This document shows positions 52,799-61,533 of a stretch of 64,000 bases of DNA, piece after piece (positions within the stretch are counted from its first letter, which is position 1; the number at the start of each line of letters is the position of its first letter). The stretch spans positions 2,046,001 through 2,110,000 of the forward strand of contig NZ_OZ244997.1 of the NCBI RefSeq assembly GCF_965223285.1. The letters run 5' to 3'. This stretch comes from Leptofilum sp965223285 (GTDB taxonomy: Bacteria; Chloroflexota; Anaerolineae; Promineifilales; Promineifilaceae). The notes below the pieces were generated by a model. It was given only the letters and a program-made list of their open reading frames with translations. It searched no databases and was not told where the DNA came from. The translations under genes were made by a program, and so were the position numbers.

Positions 52799-55700
52799 CT
52801 AGGGCTGTTCTTCGGCAAAGCCATTCCAATAATGGCTTTCGTCCCAGTAATGCCCATCATCCCAGTAGTTATTGCTGTTCCAGTAAAAATCACTATTTTC
52901 AAAGTAGGTGCCAGCCCAGAAATTACCACCTGCCCAGAAGTTGCCGCCTGCCCAGAAATTGCCACCAGCCCAGTAATTGCCGCCTGCCCAGAAGTTGCCG
53001 CCTGCCCAGAAGTTGCCGCCTGCCCAGAAGTTACCGCCAGCCCAGAAATTGCCACCCGCCCAGAAATTGCCACCATCCCACAGGTAGTTGTCTTCAAAGG
53101 GAAGCGGATCGCGATTTTGGTCAACGAGACGATACACGCCATTGGCGTCATCATAAATGACTGGCCCGACGTAATCGCTGCCAGGAACCATGTCGCCGTT
53201 GGCTGCGCCAGGATAGTTACCAAAAACAGCCTCCGTGGCCACAATTTGCCCTGCACCCTGCTGGAACAGGCTGTAGGCTAATGTTTCACCATCTGCCTCT
53301 AATGCCGGTCGGGCGGTAACCATCAGGCGATGCTTAACTTCATCCGGGGTGAGGTTCGGGTTCTCGTCCAGCATGAGCGCGATGACACCAGAAGTAACGG
53401 CCGTTGCCGCCGAAGTCCCGGCACTCTGATACAGCCCATTGAGACGACTCTGATGTGGATGATTCATTGCCCAACTGCTGGCCGCATCAATATACATCAA
53501 AATATGAGCCCCAGGTGCCATAACGTCTGGCTTAATAAAACCAGCTTCCGTTGGCCCAGCCGCGCTAAATGATGGAATGTAATCATCGTCGCGGTTGTCT
53601 GGCGTATAGTTGTCGGTGAAGGCACCCACGGTGATGACAAAAGGATCATTGCCGGGCGTGGTAATAGAACCCGCCTCTGGACCCGTGTTTCCGGCTGCGG
53701 CCACCACCACAATGCCAGCATCCCATAGGGCTTCTACCGCCTGGTTCAGCGGATTTTCCCAATACGGACCAGTGACTGGGCCGGATAGTGACATACTGAC
53801 GACGCGAATATTGTGCGTTTCATGATGGGTTAATATCCAGTTTAGACCGTCGATGACCTCAGAGTAGCTGCCTTTTCCTTCATCATCCAGAACCCGCACG
53901 CTTACCAGATTGGCTCCAGGAGCCACGCTGACCGTGCCGCCCTCACCATCGCTGGCATGGCTAGCCACAATACCAGCCATAAAAGTGCCGTGCCCGTGCA
54001 GATCTTCATTTGAGCCACCGATGGCACTGTATTCAGCCAGGAGGCCGCGCCCCAGTGGATCGATGTCTACCCCAGTATCTATAATGGCGACGGTGACGCC
54101 GGACCCATCAACGCCTTGATCTTGCACCTGATCGGCACCAATAATTTGCAGATAGTCGTTAATTTCTGGCGTGGGCATATCAACTGTCATGAGCAGTTCA
54201 TCAGCCCGTAGCGTTCCGTTAGGACCATCTTTGTACAGCCACGGCCGTACGCTTGTAGTACCTGCAGGTGCTGTGCCTGTTACCAGAAGATATTCGTAGG
54301 CGGTAATATTGGACAGCAAGCGTACAGCTTCGCCTATTTCATTTCCATATTCATCTAGAAAATCTAGCCCCATGCTGGCCCACTGGCTGCTATCGCTAAG
54401 TTTAAAATAGCCGCTGAAGGAAACCGTATCCCCTCCATTAGCAAGGATGGCATCAGCCTGGCCGAGCCCAGTGTAAGGCCCTAGCTCAACAGCGTTAGAT
54501 CCCACAACGGCATCGGAAACGACTGTGGCTGATCCAGTTCCGCCTGTTCCCCAACCAGACAGACCAGCCTCAAAACCAGGGTTTTGTAAAATGGTGTCTC
54601 CTGTGATTGTCAGAGCATCGGCAAAGAGGTACCCTTTCTGTCCATTTTTGCTAACCCAAATACGCGCGAAGGCACTGTTTGGCGGGGCCACTCCCGATAC
54701 GACCAGGTTTTGGTAGTTCCCATGATTAGACACCGTACGGATGACATCGCCGACCTCATTTAAGTTACCGTCCAGAAAATCAATGCCAAAGCCAGCCCAT
54801 TCTGGATTGGCTTGTATTTTGAACCAGCCGCCGAAGGTAAGGGTTTCACCAGGCAAAACGCTTAGCAATGAACTATGTTCAACGCTGCCATTCTCTTTGC
54901 CAATACGAACAGCGTTGGCACCAGCATATGCCTCAGAATCTATCGCAACATCACCTTGAGCAGCCCATTGGTCCAGGCCTGCTTCAAAACTGAGATTTTC
55001 TAACGCCTGGACGGTTGTGACACTAAAATCGTCGGCATATAAATAGCCGCTGTTGCCATTTTTCCATACCCACAAAGATACGTAAGCAGTATTTGCCGGG
55101 GCAACCCCGGAGACGGAAAACAAAGAATAATCAGTTGTATTGCCTACGGTGCGCACCAGCTCGCCGATTTCATTGTAATTGCTATCTAAAAAGTCAAGAC
55201 CAAAGCCAGCCCAACTAGACCACCCAGACGTCTTGAACCAGCCACTGACCGTATAGGTTTGCCCGGGGGCACCCGCAATCATTTGGCTTCCACCGCCAGA
55301 GCCTTGGCCGATCCGCGCGGCTTTACTGCCAGAATTCTCGTCCCAACTTATGGACATGCTGCTGGAATTCCACCAGTAAGAGAAGTTATCCTCAAAGCCG
55401 GGGTTATTTAACAGGTTGCTGCTGCCCGTAGAACTTTGTACGGTTGCATCCAGGGAAATCTGCTTGACGCCCGGTTCGGAAGCGACCAGTTGGATGGCAT
55501 CAGTTGCTAGTTCAGCAGCAAAGCCATTGATGATGGGCAGCTCTTTGGTAATGGTCCCGCCGTGTTGGGCAACGGCCGTTTCCACCCCTGTTCCCGCGCC
55601 ATCTTTTTGGACGATCACCTGAACACGTTCCGGGGCATCCTGTGTCAAAAGGCTCTGCAAGGCTGCATCGATATTGTTATTTGCAGTTTCACCTTGAGGA

Positions 55701-55807
55701 ACGGCCGTACCACCCACAGGTGCTGCCACAAAGGCCAACACCGCCGCGAAGAATATAAAAATGGCCGCAAAACGGCCGATTGTCGGAAATACAGTCTTTT
55801 GGTTCAT
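52799..55807 (-). CDS. Secreted subtilase, subtype B, with NFWAGG repeat tail
   Basis: 1002 residues; GGGGGA precedes the ATG. A signal peptide (AAIFIFFAAVLAFVAAPVGG) is followed by an I9-like propeptide (TAVAQHGGTITKELPIINGF) and three repeated beta-sandwich modules of about 130 residues, each starting like NLLNNPGFEDNFSYWW or LQNPGFEAGLSGW. These resemble CenC-type carbohydrate-binding modules. The S8 domain has VAIIDTGVDID, LHGHGTFMAGIVA and AGTSAATAVTSG. The C-terminus holds nine N[FY]WAG[GT] hexapeptides followed by an aromatic tail (YFENSDFYWNSNNYW). Subtype B is shared with the protein at the right edge. Cell-surface or matrix attachment by the modules is inference. Confidence 0.88.
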   Translation of the reverse strand: MNQKTVFPTIGRFAAIFIFFAAVLAFVAAPVGGTAVPQGETANNNIDAALQSLLTQDAPERVQVIVQKDGAGTGVETAVAQHGGTITKELPIINGFAAELATDAIQLVASEPGVKQISLDATVQSSTGSSNLLNNPGFEDNFSYWWNSSSMSISWDENSGSKAARIGQGSGGGSQMIAGAPGQTYTVSGWFKTSGWSSWAGFGLDFLDSNYNEIGELVRTVGNTTDYSLFSVSGVAPANTAYVSLWVWKNGNSGYLYADDFSVTTVQALENLSFEAGLDQWAAQGDVAIDSEAYAGANAVRIGKENGSVEHSSLLSVLPGETLTFGGWFKIQANPEWAGFGIDFLDGNLNEVGDVIRTVSNHGNYQNLVVSGVAPPNSAFARIWVSKNGQKGYLFADALTITGDTILQNPGFEAGLSGWGTGGTGSATVVSDAVVGSNAVELGPYTGLGQADAILANGGDTVSFSGYFKLSDSSQWASMGLDFLDEYGNEIGEAVRLLSNITAYEYLLVTGTAPAGTTSVRPWLYKDGPNGTLRADELLMTVDMPTPEINDYLQIIGADQVQDQGVDGSGVTVAIIDTGVDIDPLGRGLLAEYSAIGGSNEDLHGHGTFMAGIVASHASDGEGGTVSVAPGANLVSVRVLDDEGKGSYSEVIDGLNWILTHHETHNIRVVSMSLSGPVTGPYWENPLNQAVEALWDAGIVVVAAAGNTGPEAGSITTPGNDPFVITVGAFTDNYTPDNRDDDYIPSFSAAGPTEAGFIKPDVMAPGAHILMYIDAASSWAMNHPHQSRLNGLYQSAGTSAATAVTSGVIALMLDENPNLTPDEVKHRLMVTARPALEADGETLAYSLFQQGAGQIVATEAVFGNYPGAANGDMVPGSDYVGPVIYDDANGVYRLVDQNRDPLPFEDNYLWDGGNFWAGGNFWAGGNFWAGGNFWAGGNFWAGGNYWAGGNFWAGGNFWAGGNFWAGTYFENSDFYWNSNNYWDDGHYWDESHYWNGFAEEQP
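52907..53068 (-). repeat. 18-bp tandem repeat coding N[FY]WAGG (9 units)
   Basis: Nine perfect-length 18-base units encode NFWAGG eight times or with conservative change (one NYWAGG, last NFWAGT). Third-base differences between units are frequent. Confidence 0.92.
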
Positions 55808-55859
55808 TGATTCCCCCGATGTCCAACGGGTACTGCCATTTCGGACATGGACTCAAACT

Positions 55860-55953
55860 ATTTATTTATCTTCCAAGAGTTGGCTCAAACTCTTTTGACT
55901 TCCTATGCTACTTACTAAAATAAAAATAACAGGTTACGGAAATTGTTACATTG
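55860..55953 (-). promoter_or_regulatory. Conserved upstream block of subtilase genes, copy 1
   Basis: The upstream region holds AAGAGTTGGCTCAAA, CTTCCTATGCTACTTAC and ACAGGTTACG-AAATTGTTACAT (plus-strand order), almost identical to the block at 59412-59510 in front of the next protease. The coding sequences on either side are less similar, so the block is probably regulatory or a recent duplication. Confidence 0.6.
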
Positions 55954-56005
55954 GCCCTAAAGTCCTACAGAGAAGAACAAAGTGACGCCTATCGCCAGGA
56001 AATGC

Positions 56006-56043
56006 AAGTTGCCCAACCTCATTCGATTGAAGTCAGGCAACTT
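56006..56043 (-). terminator. Possible terminator hairpin after the third subtilase
   Basis: AAGTTGCC and GGCAACTT form an 8-bp stem with a long loop directly after the protease stop on the minus strand. The loop is large and no T-tract follows, so this is weak. Confidence 0.35.
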
Positions 56044-56056
56044 ATTATTAATTCCA

Positions 56057-59000
56057 CTATTCCTGCGGCACCCAATTGTTAATCGACATGGCTGAATTTA
56101 GATCGACATTGGTGTCTGAGTCAAAGCTACCGGCCCAGAAGTTGCCACCAGCCCAGAAGTTACCGCCAGCCCAAAAATTACCACCGGCCCAGAAGTTGCC
56201 ACCTGCCCAAAAGTTACCGCCTGCCCAGAAGTTGCCGCCTGCCCAAAAGTTACCACCGGCCCAGAAGTTGCCCTCAGTTCCCGTGTAAGTGCCGTCCCAG
56301 GCATAGGCATCACCGATGAAATTCCCGTCGGCATCTACCAAGTTATAAGTACTCGTTGATTCATCGTAGTCGGCTGGCCCCTGGTAATGCTGGCTGCCAT
56401 CCAAATCGGTAGCAATATTCATCCCCTGATTGGCACAGCCGCTTTCTGTGCTGTTGCTAGCGGCTTCGGCATTTACTAAACCAGCACCTTGTTGGAACAG
56501 ACTATAGCTCAACGTGCCGTCAGCATCCATCATCGGCGCAGCGGTAATCATCAAGCGGCATTTCACATCATCTGGCGTCAAAGCCGGATCGGCCTCTAGC
56601 ATCAGAGCCACCACACCGCTGACAACGGCCGTTGCCTGCGACGTACCAGACATCTCAAAGTAATCTGTTATTGGGTCAAAGAACTGCGGGAACTGCATCC
56701 CCAGCTGGCCTAACCTGGACATGAGGGCCACAATGTGGCCGCCAGGAGCCACCACATCAGGCTTCACAAAGCCCTCTACTGTCGGGCCTGTGGACGAGAA
56801 AGAGGCCAGGAAATCGTCGGAGAAATCATCTTTCGTGAAGTTGTCCGACACGGCACCCACCGTAATGATGTACGGCACATTGCCCGGTACGCCAATGCTC
56901 ATGGCGTCTGGCCCGTCGTTACCGGCAGCAGCAACAACAACAATACCTTCCTGCCAGGCCCGCATCACCGACTGGTTCAGCGGATCATCCCAGTAATAAG
57001 ATTGCGGCGGGGCACTAAAAGAAAGGTTAATAACCCGAATATTGTGTATATCTTTATTGGCCACGGCCCAATCCAAACCACGAATGACATCCAGGTAGCT
57101 ACCAGAACCATTGGCCCCAAAGGCCTTAATGGAAACCAAATCGACATCCGGGGCGATACCGGCACTGTCGCCTTCGCTGTCGGAGTTGTTATTGGCAATG
57201 ATGCTCGTTACATGGCTACCGTGCCCGCTATCATCGTCAGACAGTGCCTCTCCATTACCACCGTATTCATTATTATTGATGGCATCATACTGCACAATCT
57301 GCCGCTCGGTACCATCACCTTTTCTAGTTAAGGCATCATCCGCCAAAAAACCGGTATCCACAACCGCTACCGTGACGCCTTTACCCGTGTAGCCTGCCTG
57401 GTGAAGCACATCGGCTTGAATGATTTCTGTATGTGCAATATCTGGTATCGTTTCGGCTATGGTATAGCTGATCGTGACATCATCTATATTTAGGTATCCT
57501 TCAACCTCTTCATCATAGCTGATGAAACGTATTTGGGTGTTGGCACTGGCATAGGGCGTGATGTCAAAACTGTGGGTTAATAGCTGACTATCATAGTGCC
57601 CCAAATTATAGGTCGCTAAGGTGACCCAGGAATTGCCATCAGGGCTAATTTCTAATTGAATGCTTCCTTCAGAACCGTCTCGTTGATAGCCTAACGTTAA
57701 TGTCGCGGATGTTGCACCGCTTAAATCAGCGGCACGCTTAATGCTGTGATTGTAGAGGTAAACTTCGTCGCCTCCCATTTCCAGACAGTAGCCAGGATTA
57801 CACCATGATGTCACGCGCATTCCGCCACGGTAGGGGCCGTCAAACTCGTTAGATTCTGCCCAATTCCCATTCCAGTTGACGGTACCATCATTGCCGCTAT
57901 AAGAAACGGCATTAAACTCGTCACGGAGAGTATATTCAACCACAGCCCCTTGGCTACCTTCATCTACAACGTCTTGTGGATCGGTGCCAATAATGTAGGC
58001 AACTTCGACATCATCAATGTAGAAATATTCGTTGCTGCCCCCATAATAACTGTCCACACGAAAACGGATCGTTGTTTGAGGCGAGGCATAACCTGAAATA
58101 TCGTAGCTTCTTGAACCCGCTTTACTGCCGCTGATATTTTGAATGATTTCCAAAGTGGTGAAATTAGTGCCGTCGGCGGAAACGTCTATAGCAATGGCAT
58201 CATTATAGTCAACGCCCGACGAGGTGTTGTAAAAGAAGCTGAAGGTGGCCGAGGTTGCCTGAGAAAGGTCAACTTGGCGCGCCACATAAGGCTCCTGGCC
58301 CGTGTTGGGGTAGTCGTTTAGGCTCGCTTTTTGGTCGCTAACGCGAACAACACCCGCAGAAGGACCCTCTCCCCAAGACGCCGGATCATACTCTTGCCAA
58401 TTGCCAAGCCAAGCCACGTTACCACTATTGCCAGAGAAATCGTTGTTGGCAAAACTGTCTCGCGCCGAGTGTAGGGTATCTTCAATTGGCGGTAACTCAG
58501 AAGGGGATTCATCCATCGTGTAGGTAACACGGAGTAAGGGCGCGTTGCTGCTTTCGCCGTCGTAGGCCTCGGCTGTCCGCACGCCAGAGCCTGTCACGAT
58601 AATGGCTAAATCATTGCCGCTGTTCCAGCCGCTGCGAGACACAACTTCTTGAATAACGGAAGATATATCTGGCGTTTGATGTTTTTCGCTTATCTGGTTC
58701 CAAGAGGCAATGTTCGACCAATTGACGGATGCGGCCGTTCGTGGACGATTGCTAATGTTGTAAGAGGCCGTTGTAAACGTGGCTGCATCATCAACAGCCT
58801 CAGCTTGAATGACCAGTGAAGTAGAAGATTGGCCCGTTTCATCTGTCTCAAATTCTATGGTGGCATTGGTAATCGTAGCACCTTGAGGAATTTGTATGCT
58901 TTGGAAGCGCATCCCAACTATATAGGTATCATAATAACTCTCCTCAGCAAGCTCAAGATCGTAACTGTAGAGGTATATATGGCCATCGGTCGTTTGTTCA

Positions 59001-59368
59001 GCATCGTCGGTAGAGCTGTTAATACGCACTTCAATCGTTTGGCTGTTCTGGCTCGTCATTTGCAGTTGGTGATTTGCCTGAAGGTTGACAATCGCCGAAT
59101 GGTCTCCCAATAGTTTTACCTGGGTTGATGTGAGGTTAGCACCGACACCGTTGATAATTTCCAATTCGTGGGTGATTTCGCCGCCAACCTGCTGCACGGC
59201 GGTAACGGCCGTTTCAAGATTCGCTGCCTGGACAATGTAGCTAGCGACCGATTCGTCTTCTATAACAACATTGTTTGCTGATGCTACGGTAAACGTCAGC
59301 GCAACAAAAAGAAATGCTAAAATGACCGCAGAACGGCCGTTTGGGTGGAATAATCTTGCTGTGTTCAT
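56057..59368 (-). CDS. Secreted subtilase, subtype A, with NFWAGG repeat tail
   Basis: 1103 residues; GGGGGA stands before the ATG. A signal peptide (ILAFLFVALTFTVASA) is followed by a propeptide (SYIVQAANLETAVTAVQQVGG) and a DNRLRE/disaggregatase-like beta domain (IPQGATITNATIEFETDE; NDLAIIVTGSG). Two beta-sandwich modules of about 130 residues follow (ARDSFANNDFSGNSGNVAW; LRDEFNAVSYSGNDGTVNW). The S8 domain has VAVVDTGFLADD, SGHGSHVTSII and MSGTSQATAVVSG. Eight NFWAG[GS] hexapeptides follow, then a tail ending SINNWVPQE, close to the tail of the subtype A protein at 50463. Exported endopeptidase; substrate unknown. Confidence 0.88.
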   Translation of the reverse strand: MNTARLFHPNGRSAVILAFLFVALTFTVASANNVVIEDESVASYIVQAANLETAVTAVQQVGGEITHELEIINGVGANLTSTQVKLLGDHSAIVNLQANHQLQMTSQNSQTIEVRINSSTDDAEQTTDGHIYLYSYDLELAEESYYDTYIVGMRFQSIQIPQGATITNATIEFETDETGQSSTSLVIQAEAVDDAATFTTASYNISNRPRTAASVNWSNIASWNQISEKHQTPDISSVIQEVVSRSGWNSGNDLAIIVTGSGVRTAEAYDGESSNAPLLRVTYTMDESPSELPPIEDTLHSARDSFANNDFSGNSGNVAWLGNWQEYDPASWGEGPSAGVVRVSDQKASLNDYPNTGQEPYVARQVDLSQATSATFSFFYNTSSGVDYNDAIAIDVSADGTNFTTLEIIQNISGSKAGSRSYDISGYASPQTTIRFRVDSYYGGSNEYFYIDDVEVAYIIGTDPQDVVDEGSQGAVVEYTLRDEFNAVSYSGNDGTVNWNGNWAESNEFDGPYRGGMRVTSWCNPGYCLEMGGDEVYLYNHSIKRAADLSGATSATLTLGYQRDGSEGSIQLEISPDGNSWVTLATYNLGHYDSQLLTHSFDITPYASANTQIRFISYDEEVEGYLNIDDVTISYTIAETIPDIAHTEIIQADVLHQAGYTGKGVTVAVVDTGFLADDALTRKGDGTERQIVQYDAINNNEYGGNGEALSDDDSGHGSHVTSIIANNNSDSEGDSAGIAPDVDLVSIKAFGANGSGSYLDVIRGLDWAVANKDIHNIRVINLSFSAPPQSYYWDDPLNQSVMRAWQEGIVVVAAAGNDGPDAMSIGVPGNVPYIITVGAVSDNFTKDDFSDDFLASFSSTGPTVEGFVKPDVVAPGGHIVALMSRLGQLGMQFPQFFDPITDYFEMSGTSQATAVVSGVVALMLEADPALTPDDVKCRLMITAAPMMDADGTLSYSLFQQGAGLVNAEAASNSTESGCANQGMNIATDLDGSQHYQGPADYDESTSTYNLVDADGNFIGDAYAWDGTYTGTEGNFWAGGNFWAGGNFWAGGNFWAGGNFWAGGNFWAGGNFWAGGNFWAGSFDSDTNVDLNSAMSINNWVPQE
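56126..56269 (-). repeat. 18-bp tandem repeat coding NFWAGG (8 units)
   Basis: Eight 18-base units, seven NFWAGG and one NFWAGS. Phe is written TTC or TTT and Gly codons vary between units, while the amino acids do not. Confidence 0.92.
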
Positions 59369-59411
59369 CGGTTCCCCCGATATTTATACGTTACTTCGAT
59401 TTCAAATTCCC

Positions 59412-59510
59412 AACCTTACGAACTTTCTTTTAAGAGTTGGCTCAAATCTTTTTTTCTTCCTATGCTACTTACAACAATAAAAAAGACAGGTTACGAAAAT
59501 TGTTACATCA
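59412..59510 (-). promoter_or_regulatory. Conserved upstream block of subtilase genes, copy 2
   Basis: Same ordered motifs as in front of the 52799-55807 gene: AAGAGTTGGCTCAAA, CTTCCTATGCTACTTAC and ACAGGTTACGAAAATTGTTACAT. A shorter related stretch (TTGGCTTTTCTTCCTAT) precedes the protease at 50463. No confident -35/-10 pair could be assigned. Confidence 0.6.
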
Positions 59511-59544
59511 ATCCTCAGGAGGACTAATGTACTTGAGGCCAATA

Positions 59545-61497
59545 TTAATCAGTTAATTGACCAAAAAGCGTACGAATTTGGCGGTGTTCTTTTACATTCT
59601 GCCAAAATGATTTAAGGCGTAACTCATCGGTGATTTTATAAGCATAACGAGACAGTTCTTCATAGGCTTGCTTTAACACAATAGGGGCGTACGGGTCTTG
59701 AACGGCGGCCAACAGTTCATAACAAACCAGGTAAATGTAAAACGGCCGTGATGTCCCTGCCAACGTATTGCCCGACTGCAAATGAGTAACCACGGGTTGA
59801 ATATTGGCTCGTGCTTTTTCTAAATCTTCTTGTAGCAACGCTGCCTTTGCCAAGCCTGCCTGTACTTCTAAAAGCTGCAAAGATTGAGATTGTTGTTGCC
59901 ACACAGACTTTGCCTGTTGGTAAGCCTGTTCCGCTTCATCCCCTTGCTTTCGCTGCACAAAAATATAGGCACGATCTTTCAAAGCCAGGCCCATAAGCGG
60001 CAAACTTTCCATTTCCTCAGCCAGTTTGAGTGCCGCTTGACTATAAATATCAGTCCGTTTTTCGTCACCTAAATGATGTGAAAAGAGGCTGAGATTTATA
60101 AGATTAAGCCCCTGACCAAAGCGCAAATCTATCTCCCGACAGATTGTCAATGCATCTTGGCTGTAAACACGTCCCTTCTCATACTCTCCCAAATCCATAC
60201 ATAGGGAACTTAGATTGGAAAGCACGCGGGCGGTCCCTTCTTTATCTTTTATGGATAGATGTATTAACCGAGCCTGCTCCCAATAATCTAAGGCGGCCAC
60301 AAGCTGATTTTGAGCGTAAGCCACAATGCTTAAGTTATTTAGGACTGTGCTTTCTCCCCGCTTATCATGCAGTTTATGATACAGGAGCAGGGCTTCTTCA
60401 TAATATTGCTTGGCCACGTTGAACTCGCCCAAATCAGTCGCCTGCACCCCCAAGCAACGCAAACTGTCAGCAGCTACCTGCGGTATGTGATGGTTCTGGG
60501 CGTGCAGCTGACTGAGCTGTAACTTCTCCTGCGCTTCTTCATACTTCCCTTGCCGCAGCAACGCTTGCCCCCAAACCAAATAGCTCGTCGCCTCGTGAGT
60601 GGGCACCCTGGTTGTTTGTGCCAGCCGCAGGGCTTCTGTCGCCGCTACAATCGCTGCGGAATATTCACCCGTGACCTCGGCAAACTTGCCTAACCTTAAA
60701 GCGACCTCTGTGCGCCATTCCTGCTCATCCCCAGTCGAGAGCAAGTCGGCGATTTCAGCAAGCCGAGTCAAATCATTTTTTTGGGCATCCCGATTTCCTT
60801 GGAGATGATAGACATATTCGCGCACCAGCAGCAGGTTATATTGCCCAGGTAAATCATCGGCAGAGGTGAGGTTTAAGGCACGATTGAGGTAGGTAACGGC
60901 CGTATCATAATCGTATTGTTGGCAGGCATGCTCCGCAGCTAATCGGGCATACTGTTTTTCTTTTTCAGCATTCCCTATTTGTTGCCAATGATACGCCAGG
61001 GCAGCAGAGCGTGCTGGATTGTGCTTATGCAAGGTTTCTAAAGCAGTCACGATTTGTTGATGCCAAGAAATCTTCTCGTCCCTGGTCAGCGCATCTACCA
61101 ACATTTGCCGCAACGATTCTTCTGCAAAACGATTTTGGTCCTTATCAATTTGTAGAATTGCGGCAGAAACAGAATGAATCAGCCACTCATCCAGCGAGAA
61201 CGGGTAATTCTGCCGGGCAATTAGCTGGCCCAAAAGTGCTGAATCAACAACCGAGCCTGCCACGGCAGCAGCCACAAGCAAAGGGCGCATCGGCTCAGGC
61301 ATGCGGTTGAGCTGCCGTTGGGCAGTAGACTCAAGTCCATGTGGAAAAAGATGGTTAACCATTGAATTCATCAGATTCATTTCCATGTTCGGCCCGTCAG
61401 CAAAAAGTAACTGATGGGGCCGGCGTTTTGGAGGCTTTGGATTGGCTCCCGCATCCCCCGTAAGTTCAAGCAGCATTGTGACAAATATGCGGCTCAC
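59545..61497 (-). CDS. TPR protein, kinase-less paralogue of the PknK-like protein
   Basis: Up to 650 residues from a GTG at 61497; that GTG lies in a hairpin arm, so ATG codons at 61476 or further in are possible starts. It begins in the region that follows the ATPase core of the kinase at 45239 (FPHGLESTAQRQLNRMPEPM compares with FPQGIQTIVQRRLARVPQ). It then runs colinearly through the TPR half (GESTVLNNLSIVAYAQNQLVAALDY; RVLSNLSSLCMDLGEYEKG; LAGTSRPFYIYL). No kinase domain and no Walker A are present. It lies between two secreted protease genes on the same strand. It is probably a cytosolic protein-interaction scaffold; function unknown. Confidence 0.7.
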   Translation of the reverse strand: MSRIFVTMLLELTGDAGANPKPPKRRPHQLLFADGPNMEMNLMNSMVNHLFPHGLESTAQRQLNRMPEPMRPLLVAAAVAGSVVDSALLGQLIARQNYPFSLDEWLIHSVSAAILQIDKDQNRFAEESLRQMLVDALTRDEKISWHQQIVTALETLHKHNPARSAALAYHWQQIGNAEKEKQYARLAAEHACQQYDYDTAVTYLNRALNLTSADDLPGQYNLLLVREYVYHLQGNRDAQKNDLTRLAEIADLLSTGDEQEWRTEVALRLGKFAEVTGEYSAAIVAATEALRLAQTTRVPTHEATSYLVWGQALLRQGKYEEAQEKLQLSQLHAQNHHIPQVAADSLRCLGVQATDLGEFNVAKQYYEEALLLYHKLHDKRGESTVLNNLSIVAYAQNQLVAALDYWEQARLIHLSIKDKEGTARVLSNLSSLCMDLGEYEKGRVYSQDALTICREIDLRFGQGLNLINLSLFSHHLGDEKRTDIYSQAALKLAEEMESLPLMGLALKDRAYIFVQRKQGDEAEQAYQQAKSVWQQQSQSLQLLEVQAGLAKAALLQEDLEKARANIQPVVTHLQSGNTLAGTSRPFYIYLVCYELLAAVQDPYAPIVLKQAYEELSRYAYKITDELRLKSFWQNVKEHRQIRTLFGQLTD

Positions 61498-61517
61498 CCT
61501 ATCTCAGATGAGCCGCA
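61488..61517 (-). terminator. Hairpin between subtilase and TPR genes
   Basis: TGCGGCTCA and TGAGCCGCA form a perfect 9-bp stem around 12 bases, about 17 bases after the protease stop on the minus strand. Only short T runs follow (ATATTTGTC). It overlaps the first possible start of the TPR gene. Confidence 0.5.
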
Positions 61518-61533
61518 CAATTTCGCAAAAGTA

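Noticed and set aside
52907..53068. Short regular repeats resembling a CRISPR array
   Set aside because: Units are 18 bases with no spacers, stay in frame and encode a hexapeptide; no cas genes are nearby.
52832..53281. 149-residue plus-strand frame rich in repeated PEI/PEVAACP units
   Set aside because: Antisense shadow of the NFWAGG array; the repeat period and limits coincide with those of the protease gene.
56076..56288. Plus-strand frame with repeated QKLPPA units
   Set aside because: It is the antisense reading of the NFWAGG repeat of the minus-strand protease, with no start signal of its own.
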